Below, in pieces: positions 17,091 to 25,712 of a DNA stretch of 64,000 bases (position 1 is its first letter; each line of letters opens with the position of its first letter). The notes below the pieces were generated by a model. That model had not been told where the DNA came from and did no database searches. It saw only the letters and a list, made by a program, of their open reading frames with translations. The stretch lies in the NCBI RefSeq assembly GCF_013402815.2, contig NZ_CP058601.1, positions 2,666,001-2,730,000 of the forward strand, in the 5' to 3' direction. The position numbers and the translations under genes are program-made. This DNA comes from Natrinema halophilum. Its GTDB lineage: Archaea > Halobacteriota > Halobacteria > Halobacteriales > Natrialbaceae.

Positions 17091-18224
17091 ATGAGAACGC
17101 GCGGGACGTTGCGGCTGGCGACGAGGGGGTCGGCACTCGCCCGGCGACAGGCCGCCCTGGTGAAAGAAGCCCTCGAGGAGCGTCGGTACGAGGTCGAACT
17201 CGTCACCGTAGAGACGACGGGCGATCAGATCACAGACGAGTTGATCCACCGACTCGGAAAAACGGGCGCGTTCGTCCGCGAGTTAGACGAGCGCGTCCTC
17301 GAGGGAGATCTCGACGGCGCGGTGCATTCGATGAAGGACATGCCGACTGAGCAGCCGCCGGACCTCGTCACCGCCGCGGTTCCCGAACGCGGGCGACCCG
17401 GCGACGTCCTCGTCACGCCCGACGGCTCGCAGCTCGATGAGCTTCCCCACGGGGCAACCGTCGGCACCTCGAGTCTGCGCCGGCGCGCACAGCTACTCTC
17501 CGAGCGGCCGGACCTCCAGGTCGAACCGCTGCGAGGGAACGTCGACACGCGGCTCGAGAAGCTCCTCGCCCCCGCACTACAGGACGAACATCAGGACCGG
17601 ACGGAAGCCGACAAAGAACGGAAGGGGAACGGTGGCAGCGAGGACTTCGAATCCGAGTACGACCGCACCGTCGACGACTGGTTCGAGGATCTCTCGGAAC
17701 TCGAGCGGCAGGCGCTCGGCCGCGAGGTCGAGACCGAGTACGACGCGATCGTCCTCGCCGCAGCCGGCCTCGAGCGCAGCGGGCTCACCCATCACGTCGA
17801 TTATCGGCAACTGCCGACGGGAACGTTCGTTCCCGCACCCGGACAGGGAGCACTCGCCGTGACCGCAAGCGACGGAGAGACGGCACGCGAGGTTCAGACG
17901 GCGATCGACCATCCGCGGAGTCGCGTCGAGACGACCGTCGAGCGAACGATCCTGGCCGAACTGGGGGGCGGTTGTATCGCTCCGATCGGTATCTACGCGG
18001 TCGTCCAGGGAGAGTATGTCCACGCGACCGTTAGCGTCTTCGACCGCGACGGCGAGGAATCGGTGGCGGCCAGTCGCGATCTGCCGATCGAAACGCACGC
18101 CGAAGCCGCCCGCGAGTTCGCACGGGACCTCGCGGACCGCGGTGCAGCGGACCTGATCGAGGCCGCCCACGAGGACGCGGACGACGACGGCGTCTCCGAG
18201 GAAGATAAGCCCGCGGGGAAGTAG
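17091..18224 (+). CDS. hemC: Hydroxymethylbilane synthase (porphobilinogen deaminase)
   Basis: A 377-residue enzyme that polymerises four porphobilinogen units into hydroxymethylbilane. Motifs are RLATRGSALARRQA, KTGAFVRELDERVLEGDLD, AVHSMKDMPTE (catalytic Asp-containing region nearby), VGTSSLRRRAQLL, LRGNVDTRL and the dipyrromethane-cofactor cysteine in LGGGCIAPIG. An acidic insertion of about 50 residues (around 165-215: EADKERKGNGGSEDFESEYD) is a haloarchaeal trait. Start at 17091; the preceding 12 codons of open frame are unlikely. It begins the hemC-cobA-hemD run; the cobA ATG follows 17 nt after its stop. Confidence 0.97.
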   Translation: MRTRGTLRLATRGSALARRQAALVKEALEERRYEVELVTVETTGDQITDELIHRLGKTGAFVRELDERVLEGDLDGAVHSMKDMPTEQPPDLVTAAVPERGRPGDVLVTPDGSQLDELPHGATVGTSSLRRRAQLLSERPDLQVEPLRGNVDTRLEKLLAPALQDEHQDRTEADKERKGNGGSEDFESEYDRTVDDWFEDLSELERQALGREVETEYDAIVLAAAGLERSGLTHHVDYRQLPTGTFVPAPGQGALAVTASDGETAREVQTAIDHPRSRVETTVERTILAELGGGCIAPIGIYAVVQGEYVHATVSVFDRDGEESVAASRDLPIETHAEAAREFARDLADRGAADLIEAAHEDADDDGVSEEDKPAGK

Positions 18225-18241
18225 CTAGCGAGTACCAGCGA

Positions 18242-19078
18242 ATGTCAGCATCCGATACTGCCGCCGAGCCCGGAACCGTCTACCTCGTCGGGAGCGGCCC
18301 AGGCGACCCCGATCTGTTGACCGTCAAAGCGAAGCGCCTGATCGAGGCCGCGGACGTCGTTCTCCACGACAAGCTTCCCGGACCGGAGATACTCGAATTG
18401 CTCCCGGAACACCGTCGCGAAGACGTCGGCAAGCGCGCCGGCGGCGAGCGCACGCCCCAGTCGGAGATCAACGAGCGATTGGTCGAGCTCGCCCGCGCGG
18501 GCAGGTCCGTCGTCCGACTCAAAGGCGGTGACTCGTTCGTCTTCGGTCGCGGCGGCGAGGAAGCGGAATATCTCGCGGCTCACGAAATCCCGTTCGAGGT
18601 CGTCCCCGCGGTAACGTCCGCCATCGCCGCGCCCGCGGTGGCCGGTATTCCGGTCACGCACCGAGATCACGCCTCCTCGGTGTCGTTCGTCACAGGCCAC
18701 GAAGACCCCACTAAAGAGGAGTCGGCCGTCGACTGGGACGCACTGGCCGCCACCGGCGGCACCATCGTCGTCCTGATGGGCGTCGGCCGGCTTCCGGACT
18801 ACACGACGGCCTTGCGCGAGGCCGGCGTGGAGCCCGAGACGCCGGTCGCACTCGTCGAACGGGGTACCTGGCCCGGACAGCAGGTGGCGACCGGGACCCT
18901 CGAGACGATCGTCGACGTCCGCGACGAGGCGGATATCTCGCCGCCCGCCGTGACGGTGATCGGAGACGTCGCCGGCACGCGCGAGTCGGTCGTCGACTTT
19001 CTACAGAACGATTACGGAGCGGTCGCCGAGAGAAACGATGAGCAACACGAGGACGGCGAGTGCGGACCCACGAGGTGA
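18242..19078 (+). CDS. cobA: Uroporphyrinogen-III C-methyltransferase (SUMT)
   Basis: A 278-residue SAM-dependent methylase that adds methyls at C2 and C7 of uroporphyrinogen III to make precorrin-2. Motifs are VYLVGSGPGDPDLLTVKA, DVVLHDKL, VVRLKGGDSFVFGRGGEEAE, VPAVTSAIAAPAVAGIPVTHR and GTIVVLMGVGRL, all typical of SUMT. Precorrin-2 leads to siroheme, which the nitrite reductase encoded at 37-39 kb requires and from which archaea also derive haem, as well as to cobalamin. It lies between hemC and hemD with only 4 nt to the hemD start. A short acidic tail after the conserved domain is characteristic of haloarchaea. Confidence 0.96.
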   Translation: MSASDTAAEPGTVYLVGSGPGDPDLLTVKAKRLIEAADVVLHDKLPGPEILELLPEHRREDVGKRAGGERTPQSEINERLVELARAGRSVVRLKGGDSFVFGRGGEEAEYLAAHEIPFEVVPAVTSAIAAPAVAGIPVTHRDHASSVSFVTGHEDPTKEESAVDWDALAATGGTIVVLMGVGRLPDYTTALREAGVEPETPVALVERGTWPGQQVATGTLETIVDVRDEADISPPAVTVIGDVAGTRESVVDFLQNDYGAVAERNDEQHEDGECGPTR

Positions 19079-19082
19079 GACG

Positions 19083-19838
19083 ATGAGCGAGATACCCACT
19101 ATCGCCGTGTTCCGGCCCGACGACGACCGTCTCGAGCGGGCCACCGCTTTGCTCGAAGACCTCGGAGCCGATCCGGTCCCCGACCCCATGCTCGCGGTGG
19201 AAGCGACCGGCGCGGTGCCCCGGACCGACGCCGACTACGTCGTCTTTACGAGCAAGACTGGCGCAGAACTGGTTTCCGAAACGGGCTGGGAAGGGAGCGA
19301 GGAAACCATCTGCGCGATCGGCCCGGCGACGGCCGACGCGCTCCGCGAGGAAGGATACTCGGTCGACCTCGTCCCCGCGGAGTTCACCTCGAGCGGCCTC
19401 GTCGCGACACTGCGAGATCGCGTCGACGGCGCACGCGTCGAAATTGCCCGCAGCGACCACGGGAGTGACGTCTTACTCGAAGGGCTCGACGCCGCCGGCG
19501 CGTACGTACACGAAACGATCCTCTATCGGCTGGTGCGTCCCGAAGAAAGCGGTCGATCCGTCGCGATGGCCGCCGACGGACGGCTCGACGCCGCCTGCTT
19601 CACATCGTCGCTGACCGTCGAGCACTTTCTCGAGACCGCAGCCGAACGCGAGATTCGCGAGGCGGCGCTCCACGGACTCGACGCAGCGACCGTCGGCGTG
19701 ATTGGCGAGCCGACGGCTGAAACGGCTACGGATCTAGGAATCGACGTGGATCTTGTCGCGAGCGAGGCTACCTTCGAGCGACTCGCCGTCGAAACCGTCG
19801 GTACCGTCGACGGGGCGACCTCGACCGACGGCGAGTAA
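19083..19838 (+). CDS. hemD: Uroporphyrinogen-III synthase
   Basis: A 251-residue enzyme that closes hydroxymethylbilane with inversion of ring D. HemD is poorly conserved, but the layout fits: IAVFRPDDDRLERATALLEDLGADPVP at the start, YVVFTSKTGAELVSE, ICAIGPATADALREEGY, then LARSD-type segments (RVEIARSDHGSDVL), CFTSSLTVEHFLE and VGVIGEPTAETATDLG at the end. The start at 19083 is 4 nt after the cobA stop, giving tight coupling of hemC-cobA-hemD. A T-run follows the stop at about 19855-19863. Confidence 0.93.
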   Translation: MSEIPTIAVFRPDDDRLERATALLEDLGADPVPDPMLAVEATGAVPRTDADYVVFTSKTGAELVSETGWEGSEETICAIGPATADALREEGYSVDLVPAEFTSSGLVATLRDRVDGARVEIARSDHGSDVLLEGLDAAGAYVHETILYRLVRPEESGRSVAMAADGRLDAACFTSSLTVEHFLETAAEREIREAALHGLDAATVGVIGEPTAETATDLGIDVDLVASEATFERLAVETVGTVDGATSTDGE

Positions 19839-19849
19839 CCACCGGAACG

Positions 19850-19866
19850 AGCGTCATTTTTTTAAT
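19850..19866 (+). terminator. T-rich terminator after hemD
   Basis: A run of eight T within CATTTTTTTTAAT lies 12-25 nt after the hemD stop, the form taken by archaeal transcription terminators. It would close the hemC-cobA-hemD transcript. Confidence 0.55.
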
Positions 19867-19968
19867 CTGATGTGATGCAATGTATTTCATGGATCGAACG
19901 CAGGGAAACCGCTCGCCGGCAAGCGGTCGTCCCGCTCGCTGGAACGCCCAATCACAGCTCTCAGTGCA

Positions 19969-21099
19969 ATGACTCGAAACCGCCGGGCGTTCCTCGCGGC
20001 CGCCGGAACCGTGGCAGTCAGCGGTTGCGCAGCGCCCAGAGCTGAGCCGGCCGCATCCGGGGAAGACGACCCTGACCCTCCCGTCGCACCCGATCCACCA
20101 GCCGACCGCGATCGCCAGCGAACGACCGTCGGATTCGGCGGCGATACGATGCTCGGGCGGCGACTCAACAGCATTTACGGGGGCCCCGACGGCGATCCAA
20201 CCGCCGTGTGGGGAGACCTCCGACCGCGCCTCGAATCGCTCGACGCCGTCTGCTGTAACCTCGAGTGCTGTCTGTCGACGCGGGGTGAACCGTTTCCGAA
20301 TCGAGCGTATCACTTCCGTGGCAATCCAGCGTGGGTTATCCCCGCGCTCCGCGCCGGAAATGTCCGATTCACGGCGCTCGCGAACAACCACGCGATGGAC
20401 TACGGGGCGGTGTCGCTGACCGATACGATCGACGTACTCGAGGAAGCCGGTATCGAATCCGCGGGGACCGGCGCGACGCCGGACGCGACCATCGAGCCGG
20501 CGACTTTTTCCGCTGGCGACGTCTCGGTCGCTTGCGTCTCGTTCTCGGACCAGGGCAGCACGTACGCCGTGACCGATAACCGGCCCGGCATAGCCTACGT
20601 GGAAACCGACCCGGAGAACGCCGAAACTCAGCGAATCGTCGGAGAGGCGCTCGAGCGCGCGCGAGCGCACGATCCGGATCTGCTCGTCGCGTCGATCCAC
20701 TGGGGGCGAAACTGGGTCGAGCAGCCAGGCGACCGGCTCGTTGCGTTCGGCCACTGGCTCGTCGATCAGGGCGTCGATCTGGTTCACGGCCACAGCGCTC
20801 ACGTCGTCCAGGCCGTCGAACAGTACGGCGACGGCGTTATTCTGCACGATACGGGCGACCTCGTCGACGATTTCGGCGTGAAAGGTGGTGTGAGAAACGA
20901 TCGAAGCTACCTCTTCGAAGTCACGCTCGAGGACGGACGGGTCGAGCAAATACGGCTCGTTCCGATCGAAATCTACGACGGCGTCACGCGCGCCAGCGAG
21001 GATGCGGCGGCGTGGCTCCGGGAAACGCTTCGTGCCCGCTCGAGTTTCTTCGGGACGACGTACGAACGAGATGGAGATTGCCTTCTGGTGTCGCTGTGA
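19969..21099 (+). CDS. CapA/PgsA-like calcineurin-fold lipoprotein
   Basis: A 376-residue protein with a Tat lipoprotein leader (TRNRRAFLAAAGTVAVSGCA: arginine pair and lipobox cysteine). It should be anchored to the outer face of the membrane. The mature domain is PGA_cap/CapA-like: VGFGGDTMLGRRLN at the start (metal-binding Asp), CCNLECCLSTRGEP, ALANNHAMDYG (Asn-His metal motif), SIHWGRNW and VHGHSAHVVQAVE. Related bacterial proteins act in poly-gamma-glutamate capsule synthesis. Poly-gamma-glutamate is known in some Natrialbales, but no capB/capC neighbours are present here, so the substrate is unknown. Confidence 0.85.
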   Translation: MTRNRRAFLAAAGTVAVSGCAAPRAEPAASGEDDPDPPVAPDPPADRDRQRTTVGFGGDTMLGRRLNSIYGGPDGDPTAVWGDLRPRLESLDAVCCNLECCLSTRGEPFPNRAYHFRGNPAWVIPALRAGNVRFTALANNHAMDYGAVSLTDTIDVLEEAGIESAGTGATPDATIEPATFSAGDVSVACVSFSDQGSTYAVTDNRPGIAYVETDPENAETQRIVGEALERARAHDPDLLVASIHWGRNWVEQPGDRLVAFGHWLVDQGVDLVHGHSAHVVQAVEQYGDGVILHDTGDLVDDFGVKGGVRNDRSYLFEVTLEDGRVEQIRLVPIEIYDGVTRASEDAAAWLRETLRARSSFFGTTYERDGDCLLVSL

Positions 21100-21180
21100 T
21101 CGCCCCGCAGACGGCCAACGCGGTTCGACGTCTCGACCGTCGAACCCGACGAACGCGACTGCGGCGGCGAACGAGAGTGA

Positions 21181-22215
21181 CTATGCCGACGACTCGTCGA
21201 CTCGCTCGAGCAGTCGAACGGCGAGAATGGCTGGCAGGGCGAATCCGCCGGCGTTGACGCTCCCGTGCCAGCGGAGCATCTCCGGGATAGTGACGACCGA
21301 GGGCGTTCCGGGAAGCGACGAGACGGCGAATGCGAGCGCTAGCGCCATCGTCCAGAGTATCGACAGCGAAGCGACCGTCAGCAACAGTCCCGGCAGCCGC
21401 GGGACCGCCGGAACGACAGCCCAAACGAGAAGCACCGCGAAGCCAGCAACCGCGGTCGCAAAGCATACCACGGCGAGCAATTCGATCAGCGGGGAGAACG
21501 TGATCCCGACGGCGATCATGGCGATGCCGACGATGATCACGAGCGTCGACGCGGTCGCCACCCGTCCCGCGGCCGTCGGTGCAAACCCGCCGACGTCGCC
21601 GGTCAAACGCCGTCCGACCCGGCCGACGACGAGCGGCAGGACGAACCCGGCGTAGTGGAAGTGGACCGCCGTCAGGAGGACGATGATCGGTGCGAAGCGC
21701 AGCGCGATACCGGCAACGTGCAGGAAAAGCGCGGCGGCGGCGACGGGAACGTAGAGGAGCGCAACGTCGATCGCGAGGGCGGGCAGCGGTCCGATGCCTC
21801 GAGACAGGAGCCGTCGAAGCCCGAACAGGGCTATGATGCCGGTGACGCCAAGCCATGGGACGACGAGCGCCATCGCGGTGAGGGTGCCCTGGGGCGCGGC
21901 AAGTGCCCCCACGACGGCGAGTGCAGCCGGCGGCTGCCCGAGGATGACGACCGAGTAGTGACGCGTGAACACGTTCGTGTCGCGAGCAGACACCGCAATC
22001 CCGATACCGAGGGGCACGAGGACGAGCGCCGCGAGAGCGACGTACAGTTCGACGGTCGACAGGTCGAACGCACCGCCGACCCCGGCGGCGAGGACGAACC
22101 AGAGAACCGCGCCGAGTGCCGCGCTCAAATCTGTCATGCGGCGGCCGGCGAGTCGCAGCCGCGTTCCACTCGCCGGGCGAGTACGCGGCCTGTGCGTCGG
22201 CTCGAGGTCGGTCAC
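21181..22215 (-). CDS. YndJ-like multi-helix membrane protein
   Basis: A 344-residue integral membrane protein with about nine hydrophobic helices and the segments GGAFDLSTVELYVALAALV, TNVFTRHYSVV, LTAVHFHYAGFVLPLVVG and MLRWHGSVNAGGFALPA. The HFHYAGF and WHGxxNAxGF motifs match the YndJ family, whose function is unknown. The GTG at 22215 overlaps the stop of the upstream gene (GTGA), giving a three-gene leftward operon: epimerase-like, DUF4166-like, YndJ-like. An alternative start is the ATG at 22137, which lies just before the first helix. Confidence 0.75.
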   Translation of the reverse strand: MTDLEPTHRPRTRPASGTRLRLAGRRMTDLSAALGAVLWFVLAAGVGGAFDLSTVELYVALAALVLVPLGIGIAVSARDTNVFTRHYSVVILGQPPAALAVVGALAAPQGTLTAMALVVPWLGVTGIIALFGLRRLLSRGIGPLPALAIDVALLYVPVAAAALFLHVAGIALRFAPIIVLLTAVHFHYAGFVLPLVVGRVGRRLTGDVGGFAPTAAGRVATASTLVIIVGIAMIAVGITFSPLIELLAVVCFATAVAGFAVLLVWAVVPAVPRLPGLLLTVASLSILWTMALALAFAVSSLPGTPSVVTIPEMLRWHGSVNAGGFALPAILAVRLLERVDESSA

Positions 22216-22931
22216 GCGTTCTCACCCGGCAGGTCGATGCCGCCGAGAGCAGAGCGAGTCGCCGCATCGGGATCGGTGGGCCGGAAGTCACTCTCGAACG
22301 TCCCGGTGTACCCAAACACCGTTCCGACGAGCGGATTCGTACTCTCCGCCGCAACGCGGAACCGGTCCGCATCATCGTCGTACCAGTCGCGAAGGTGGCC
22401 GTCGACCGACAGCGGGTTGGGGAGGGCGACGTAGGTTCCCCGGGCTCGAAGCCACTGCGTGCCGATCGACAGCGCGAGGGACTCGTTGTCGGCTCGGACG
22501 CGTACGTCGGCGGCGACGTGTCCGCGACGGCCGAACAGATCGGTGAGACACCCTCGTTCGGGATTCCACCGCAGCGTGTCGACGAATGCTCGCGGCGGCG
22601 AGGTCTCGAAGCGACGGTGGAGGAACAGCGCCTCATTTCCCGCGTCGTCGACGAACGCCTCCGTCGTGATCGTAAACGGAACGTCGCTGCCGCCCTCTGG
22701 GAAGAGGAAGTCGTCGAGCGTCCCGAGCCGACGGATCGGCACCGCGAGCGGATTCCGGTCCAGTTCGGTCATCCGGCCGACGCCGACGACGATACGGTCC
22801 TCGTCGGCCTCGAGGCCGTAGCGCTCCCGAACACGGGGATGGAGGGTCTCCCAGTCGTCGCCGACCTCGCGCTCGAAGAGCCCGGTCACGACCGTCCCTC
22901 CGTGACTGCATCGAATCCGCCGGGTCCGCAC
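22212..22931 (-). CDS. DUF4166-like protein of the YndJ operon
   Basis: About 225-239 residues, acidic, without membrane segments. Features are TLHPRVRERYGLEADEDRIVVG, TITTEAFVDDAGNEALFLHRRF (a conserved FxR-type hairpin), FVDTLRWNPERGC and LGGIDLP near the end. DUF4166 proteins with this layout are often encoded beside YndJ, which supports the assignment. The frame opens at a GTG (22931); another GTG at 22889 (TVVTGLFEREVG) is a good alternative start. It overlaps the YndJ-like gene by 4 nt. Function unknown. Confidence 0.65.
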   Translation of the reverse strand: MRTRRIRCSHGGTVVTGLFEREVGDDWETLHPRVRERYGLEADEDRIVVGVGRMTELDRNPLAVPIRRLGTLDDFLFPEGGSDVPFTITTEAFVDDAGNEALFLHRRFETSPPRAFVDTLRWNPERGCLTDLFGRRGHVAADVRVRADNESLALSIGTQWLRARGTYVALPNPLSVDGHLRDWYDDDADRFRVAAESTNPLVGTVFGYTGTFESDFRPTDPDAATRSALGGIDLPGENA

Positions 22932-22945
22932 GCGATCGATGTCAT

Positions 22946-23824
22946 CTATCGATCACCCCGAGCGGTTTCGATCCACGCGGACAGCGTCCGAAGCGACGCC
23001 GGGTCGACGCCGAACGCGTCGAGGGCGTCGTCGGTCGTCGTGTTGTCGAGGTGCAGCGCGCGATACTGGTCGCGGCCGAACGGGATCTGCGGGAGCGGAT
23101 CGACGACGCGTGCGACGATCCCTGCGAGAAGCAGCGGAATCGGCACGACGATCCCTCCGCCGCGGATCGTCGTCACCGTCTCCGCCAGCGTGAGACGCTC
23201 GGGACCGCCGATCTCGTAGCATCGCTCCGCGTGGCGGTCCGTCTCGAGGCCGTCGGCGATCATCGGCGTGAGGTCTTCCACCCAGATCGGCTGCAGATGC
23301 ATCCGACCGCCACCCGGCAGCGGCGTCACCAGCGGCGGACTCATCCGCTCGACGAACGGCGTGAACGCACAGCCGTCGCCGAAGACGACCGACGGGCGGT
23401 AGATCACCCACTCGAGGCTCGAGCGACGGACGACGCGTTCGGCCCGCCGCTTGGCCCGGAAGTACGCCGTTTGTACGCCGTCGTCGACGCCGAGCCCGCT
23501 CAGCTGGACGAATCGCTCGACGCCGGTTTCCTCGCTCGCCGAGACGAGGTGGCGCGTGCCGTCGTAGTGGACCGACTCGTGGCTCCGGTCGCGGGACTCG
23601 ACGTGCGACGGGAGCGCCACGAGGTTGACGACAGCGTCGTGGCCGGCCACCGCCGCCGTGAGATCGGACTCGGTCACGTCCAGTACCGTCGTCGCGACTC
23701 CGTCCGGCAACTCGCTCGCGTCGGGCGACCGCGAGGCGGCCGTCACCTCGTGTCCGCGATCGGCCAGCACGCGACACAGGGATCGGCCGAGACAGCCCGT
23801 CCCGCCCGCGACCAGGACGTTCAT
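22946..23824 (-). CDS. NAD(P)-binding epimerase/NDUFA9-like protein (atypical SDR)
   Basis: A 292-residue extended/atypical short-chain dehydrogenase. The N-terminus NVLVAGGTGCLGRSLCRVL is the TGxxGxxG dinucleotide site. It is followed by HDAVVNLVALPSHVES, a VHYDGTRHLVSASEETGVERFVQ core, YFRAKRRAERVVRRSSLEWV (the YxxxK-like position) and IYRPSVVFGDG. This pattern is found in NDUFA9/YbjT-type NAD(P)-binding proteins whose activity is often lost or unknown. Start at 23824, since the glycine motif must be N-terminal. First gene of the leftward group with DUF4166-like and YndJ-like genes. Confidence 0.85.
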   Translation of the reverse strand: MNVLVAGGTGCLGRSLCRVLADRGHEVTAASRSPDASELPDGVATTVLDVTESDLTAAVAGHDAVVNLVALPSHVESRDRSHESVHYDGTRHLVSASEETGVERFVQLSGLGVDDGVQTAYFRAKRRAERVVRRSSLEWVIYRPSVVFGDGCAFTPFVERMSPPLVTPLPGGGRMHLQPIWVEDLTPMIADGLETDRHAERCYEIGGPERLTLAETVTTIRGGGIVVPIPLLLAGIVARVVDPLPQIPFGRDQYRALHLDNTTTDDALDAFGVDPASLRTLSAWIETARGDR

Positions 23825-24190
23825 ACTGATGCGTTCGGCCACGGAATCCTAAGCGTTCCGCCGCGGTGACATATTACAGCCTGATTCGAGCCGACGTATC
23901 GCAGTTTGGCCAAGGTGGCGACGCAGCAGCGCACCCGACCGCACCGATACGTATCGGAACCACCCTGGTACCCCGCGTGTCACGCCGAGGAGTTCAGATG
24001 CCATCCGATGTGGCCGCGTTCGGCCCATCTCGAACCGTAGCGACCAGTTCCAAGCGACTGGCGAGCCGGAGCCGTGTTGTTGTTCGGTTGACGAGGACTC
24101 AGACCAGTAAGCCACTCACCTATCTGCCGGCTTATTCTCACCCAGAAAACTCTCGAAATATTGAATACTAAACCACCTTTTCTTCCGGTT
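23825..24190. other. Intergenic left border of the accessory island
   Basis: No gene is supported on either strand. Base composition changes from GC-rich to clearly AT-richer at about 24080-24180. A box A-like stretch (AAATATTGAATACTA) lies at 24157-24171, suited to a start at 24191. No tRNA or direct repeat marking an attachment site was recognised. Confidence 0.4.
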
Positions 24191-24868
24191 GTGGCGAACG
24201 ATAATTCCCACAGGCTATCACGTCGAAACGTAATCAGATCAACAGCGGGTCTCTCCAGTCTCGGTATCACCTCTCTCCTGGCCTCTGGTACGGGAGCAGC
24301 GCAGTCTGGTACTCGACGAGGAAAGTACGGGTATGGGATCGACGACAGCGGGTATCTCGTCTACTATGGCGACGATGACGACTCGATGATCGCCTCGACC
24401 GAGGCGATGAACGAGGCGAAGGACGAGGGGAAACTGGATTTCTCCATGCAGAACGGTGCGGTCACGATCGACTCAAAGATCGAATCGCAGACGCAACCCA
24501 ATACTAACGGGGTAAGAACAGCTAGATACCGCGCACCGCCATCCGAAACCTGCAACGGGAAAACCGAATATGGTGTATTTCACACGCCTTCTGGTATCCG
24601 GCATAAACTATGGATCAATCACTGCGACTGTCGCGACCTCGTAGACTTGCTGTCTATCGGCATAGAGCTAGCTGCGTTCAGCGCAGCGGTCAACGGTCTC
24701 TACGGTAATATTCCGGCTGTCGTTGTCAGTGCTGCCGCAGGATTCCTAATGCGGATCGGGAAGTCCCTAATCAACAATAATGACGAAGGGCATGGTATCG
24801 TGCTCGCCGTTACGACGTATCGTCTGACCGGTGGTGTTACAGCCGGAGGTTTAGAACCTCAGCACTGA
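24191..24868 (+). CDS. Tat-exported cysteine-containing peptide precursor (candidate archaeocin)
   Basis: A 225-residue protein read from the GTG at 24191; a TTG at 24161 would add ten residues. It has a Tat leader: HRLSRRNVIRSTAGLSSLG then TSLLASGTGAAQ. The middle (about residues 40-115) is acidic and polar. The C-terminal third has three cysteines (CNGKTEYG and NHCDCRD) followed by about 42 mostly hydrophobic, glycine- and alanine-rich residues (LLSIGIELAAFSAAVNGLYG, NIPAVVVSAAAGFLMRIG), then a polar tail ending LEPQH. This layout (export leader, acidic propart, small Cys/hydrophobic end) resembles halocin and other bacteriocin precursors, but I see no match to halocin C8, S8 or H4. Three small membrane proteins follow, as immunity genes often do. 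Function is inference. Confidence 0.6.
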   Translation: MANDNSHRLSRRNVIRSTAGLSSLGITSLLASGTGAAQSGTRRGKYGYGIDDSGYLVYYGDDDDSMIASTEAMNEAKDEGKLDFSMQNGAVTIDSKIESQTQPNTNGVRTARYRAPPSETCNGKTEYGVFHTPSGIRHKLWINHCDCRDLVDLLSIGIELAAFSAAVNGLYGNIPAVVVSAAAGFLMRIGKSLINNNDEGHGIVLAVTTYRLTGGVTAGGLEPQH

Positions 24869-24890
24869 TATCGCTGATCCACCTCACCCT

Positions 24891-24900
24891 AAAATACTTA
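24891..24900 (+). promoter_or_regulatory. Box A promoter of small membrane protein gene 1
   Basis: AAAATACTTA lies about 30 nt before the ATG at 24926. The same ten bases occur at the same place before the second and third paralogues, implying each is transcribed from its own promoter as a leaderless message. Confidence 0.65.
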
Positions 24901-24925
24901 TACCTATACGAATTTGAAATAACCA

Positions 24926-25135
24926 ATGGTTCCCGAAACAGGATATACGAAGTACCCGAAAATGTCCGTGTTCATGCTCGTATTTGCAATCTTCCTCATG
25001 GGCTCGTCTATCTATGTCGAAGGGATAGACGGAGTGCTGAGAGTAGATGACTTTTGGGAAACAGCGATATTCTTTACGGGAGGTGCGATCGGGCTGATTT
25101 CGCTGTCTGCGCTGGCATGGGTCGCTGTGCGGTAG
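24926..25135 (+). CDS. Two-helix membrane protein, immunity-like paralogue 1
   Basis: A 69-residue protein with two hydrophobic helices (SVFMLVFAIFLMGSSIYV and AIFFTGGAIGLISLSALAW) separated by an acidic loop (EGIDGVLRVDDFWET). It begins TGYTKYPKM and ends in a short basic tail. It is one of three tandem paralogues; all share TG-aromatic-TK, SVFMLV, IY, W.T.IF and LSAL.WV. Size, topology and position downstream of an exported peptide gene suggest a self-immunity protein; no database family is recognised. ATG at 24926 follows the shared leader TGAAATAACCA. Confidence 0.75.
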   Translation: MVPETGYTKYPKMSVFMLVFAIFLMGSSIYVEGIDGVLRVDDFWETAIFFTGGAIGLISLSALAWVAVR

Positions 25136-25319
25136 GGAGGATAAGATTCCGTATAGAGACGGACAGTTTATTCAGATCTCATTTTCCGAGAATAGCGGGG
25201 GAATAGCCAGCCGTAGGTAGGGCCAGAATTTCAGAGGCGGAGGTCCAGAACCCCAGAGTTGAGATAGTCGAACCACCTCTCCGAAAAATACTTACACAAA
25301 TTAGTAGTTGAAATAACCA
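25136..25319 (+). repeat. Tandem spacer copy 1, with a relic of the precursor gene's 3' end
   Basis: From GATTCCGTATAGAGACGG (25145) this spacer is nearly identical to 25538 onward, with a few substitutions. At 25236-25262 the codons GGC GGA GGT CCA GAA CCC then CAG AGT TGA read GGGPEPQS-stop, matching the last codons of the peptide precursor gene (AGGLEPQH-stop). Box A AAAATACTTA is at 25285-25294. The spacer thus keeps a precursor-gene tail in front of the next membrane gene. Confidence 0.75.
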
Positions 25320-25529
25320 ATGGCCTATCAAACAGGGTTTACGAAAAAACCGGAACTGTCCGTGTTCATGCTGGTGTACGCAATCGTCATCATTGGACTG
25401 GAGATTTACTTTTCAGGTCTTGATGCGATCTTAAATGTCGAGGATATATGGGTTACGGGCATATTCGCGGCTATGGTTGTGCAGGTGATCGTAGCACTGT
25501 CCGCTCTAGCATGGGTCGCTATGCGGTAG
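25320..25529 (+). CDS. Two-helix membrane protein, immunity-like paralogue 2
   Basis: A 69-residue paralogue of its neighbours and the most divergent of the three. It begins MAYQTGFTKKPELSVFMLV, has helices around SVFMLVYAIVIIGLEIYF and GIFAAMVVQVIVALSAL, and ends WVAMR. Conserved positions shared with the others: TGFTK, SVFMLV, IY, G-L/I-D, V..W.T.IF and LSALAWV. It lies exactly one repeat period (394 bp) after paralogue 1 and has its own box A at 25285-25294. Confidence 0.75.
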   Translation: MAYQTGFTKKPELSVFMLVYAIVIIGLEIYFSGLDAILNVEDIWVTGIFAAMVVQVIVALSALAWVAMR

Positions 25530-25712
25530 GGGGGTCAGATTCCGTATAGAGACGGACAGTTTATTCGGGTCTCATTTTCCGAGAATAGCGGGGGAGTAGC
25601 CAGTCGTAGGTAGGGCCAGAATTTCAGAGGCGGCGGTCTAGAACCACAGCACTAACACCACCAAACCGCCTCGCCCTAAAATACTTACACCTATACACAG
25701 TTGAAATAACCA
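25530..25712 (+). repeat. Tandem spacer copy 2, with a second relic of the precursor gene's 3' end
   Basis: Nearly identical to the previous spacer from GATTCCGTATAGAGACGG (25538) on. At 25629-25655 the codons read GGGLEPQH-stop, an exact match to the final five residues of the peptide precursor. Differences lie largely in third codon positions (GAACCT, GAACCC, GAACCA across the three copies), as expected for sequence that was once coding. Box A AAAATACTTA is at 25678-25687. Confidence 0.8.
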
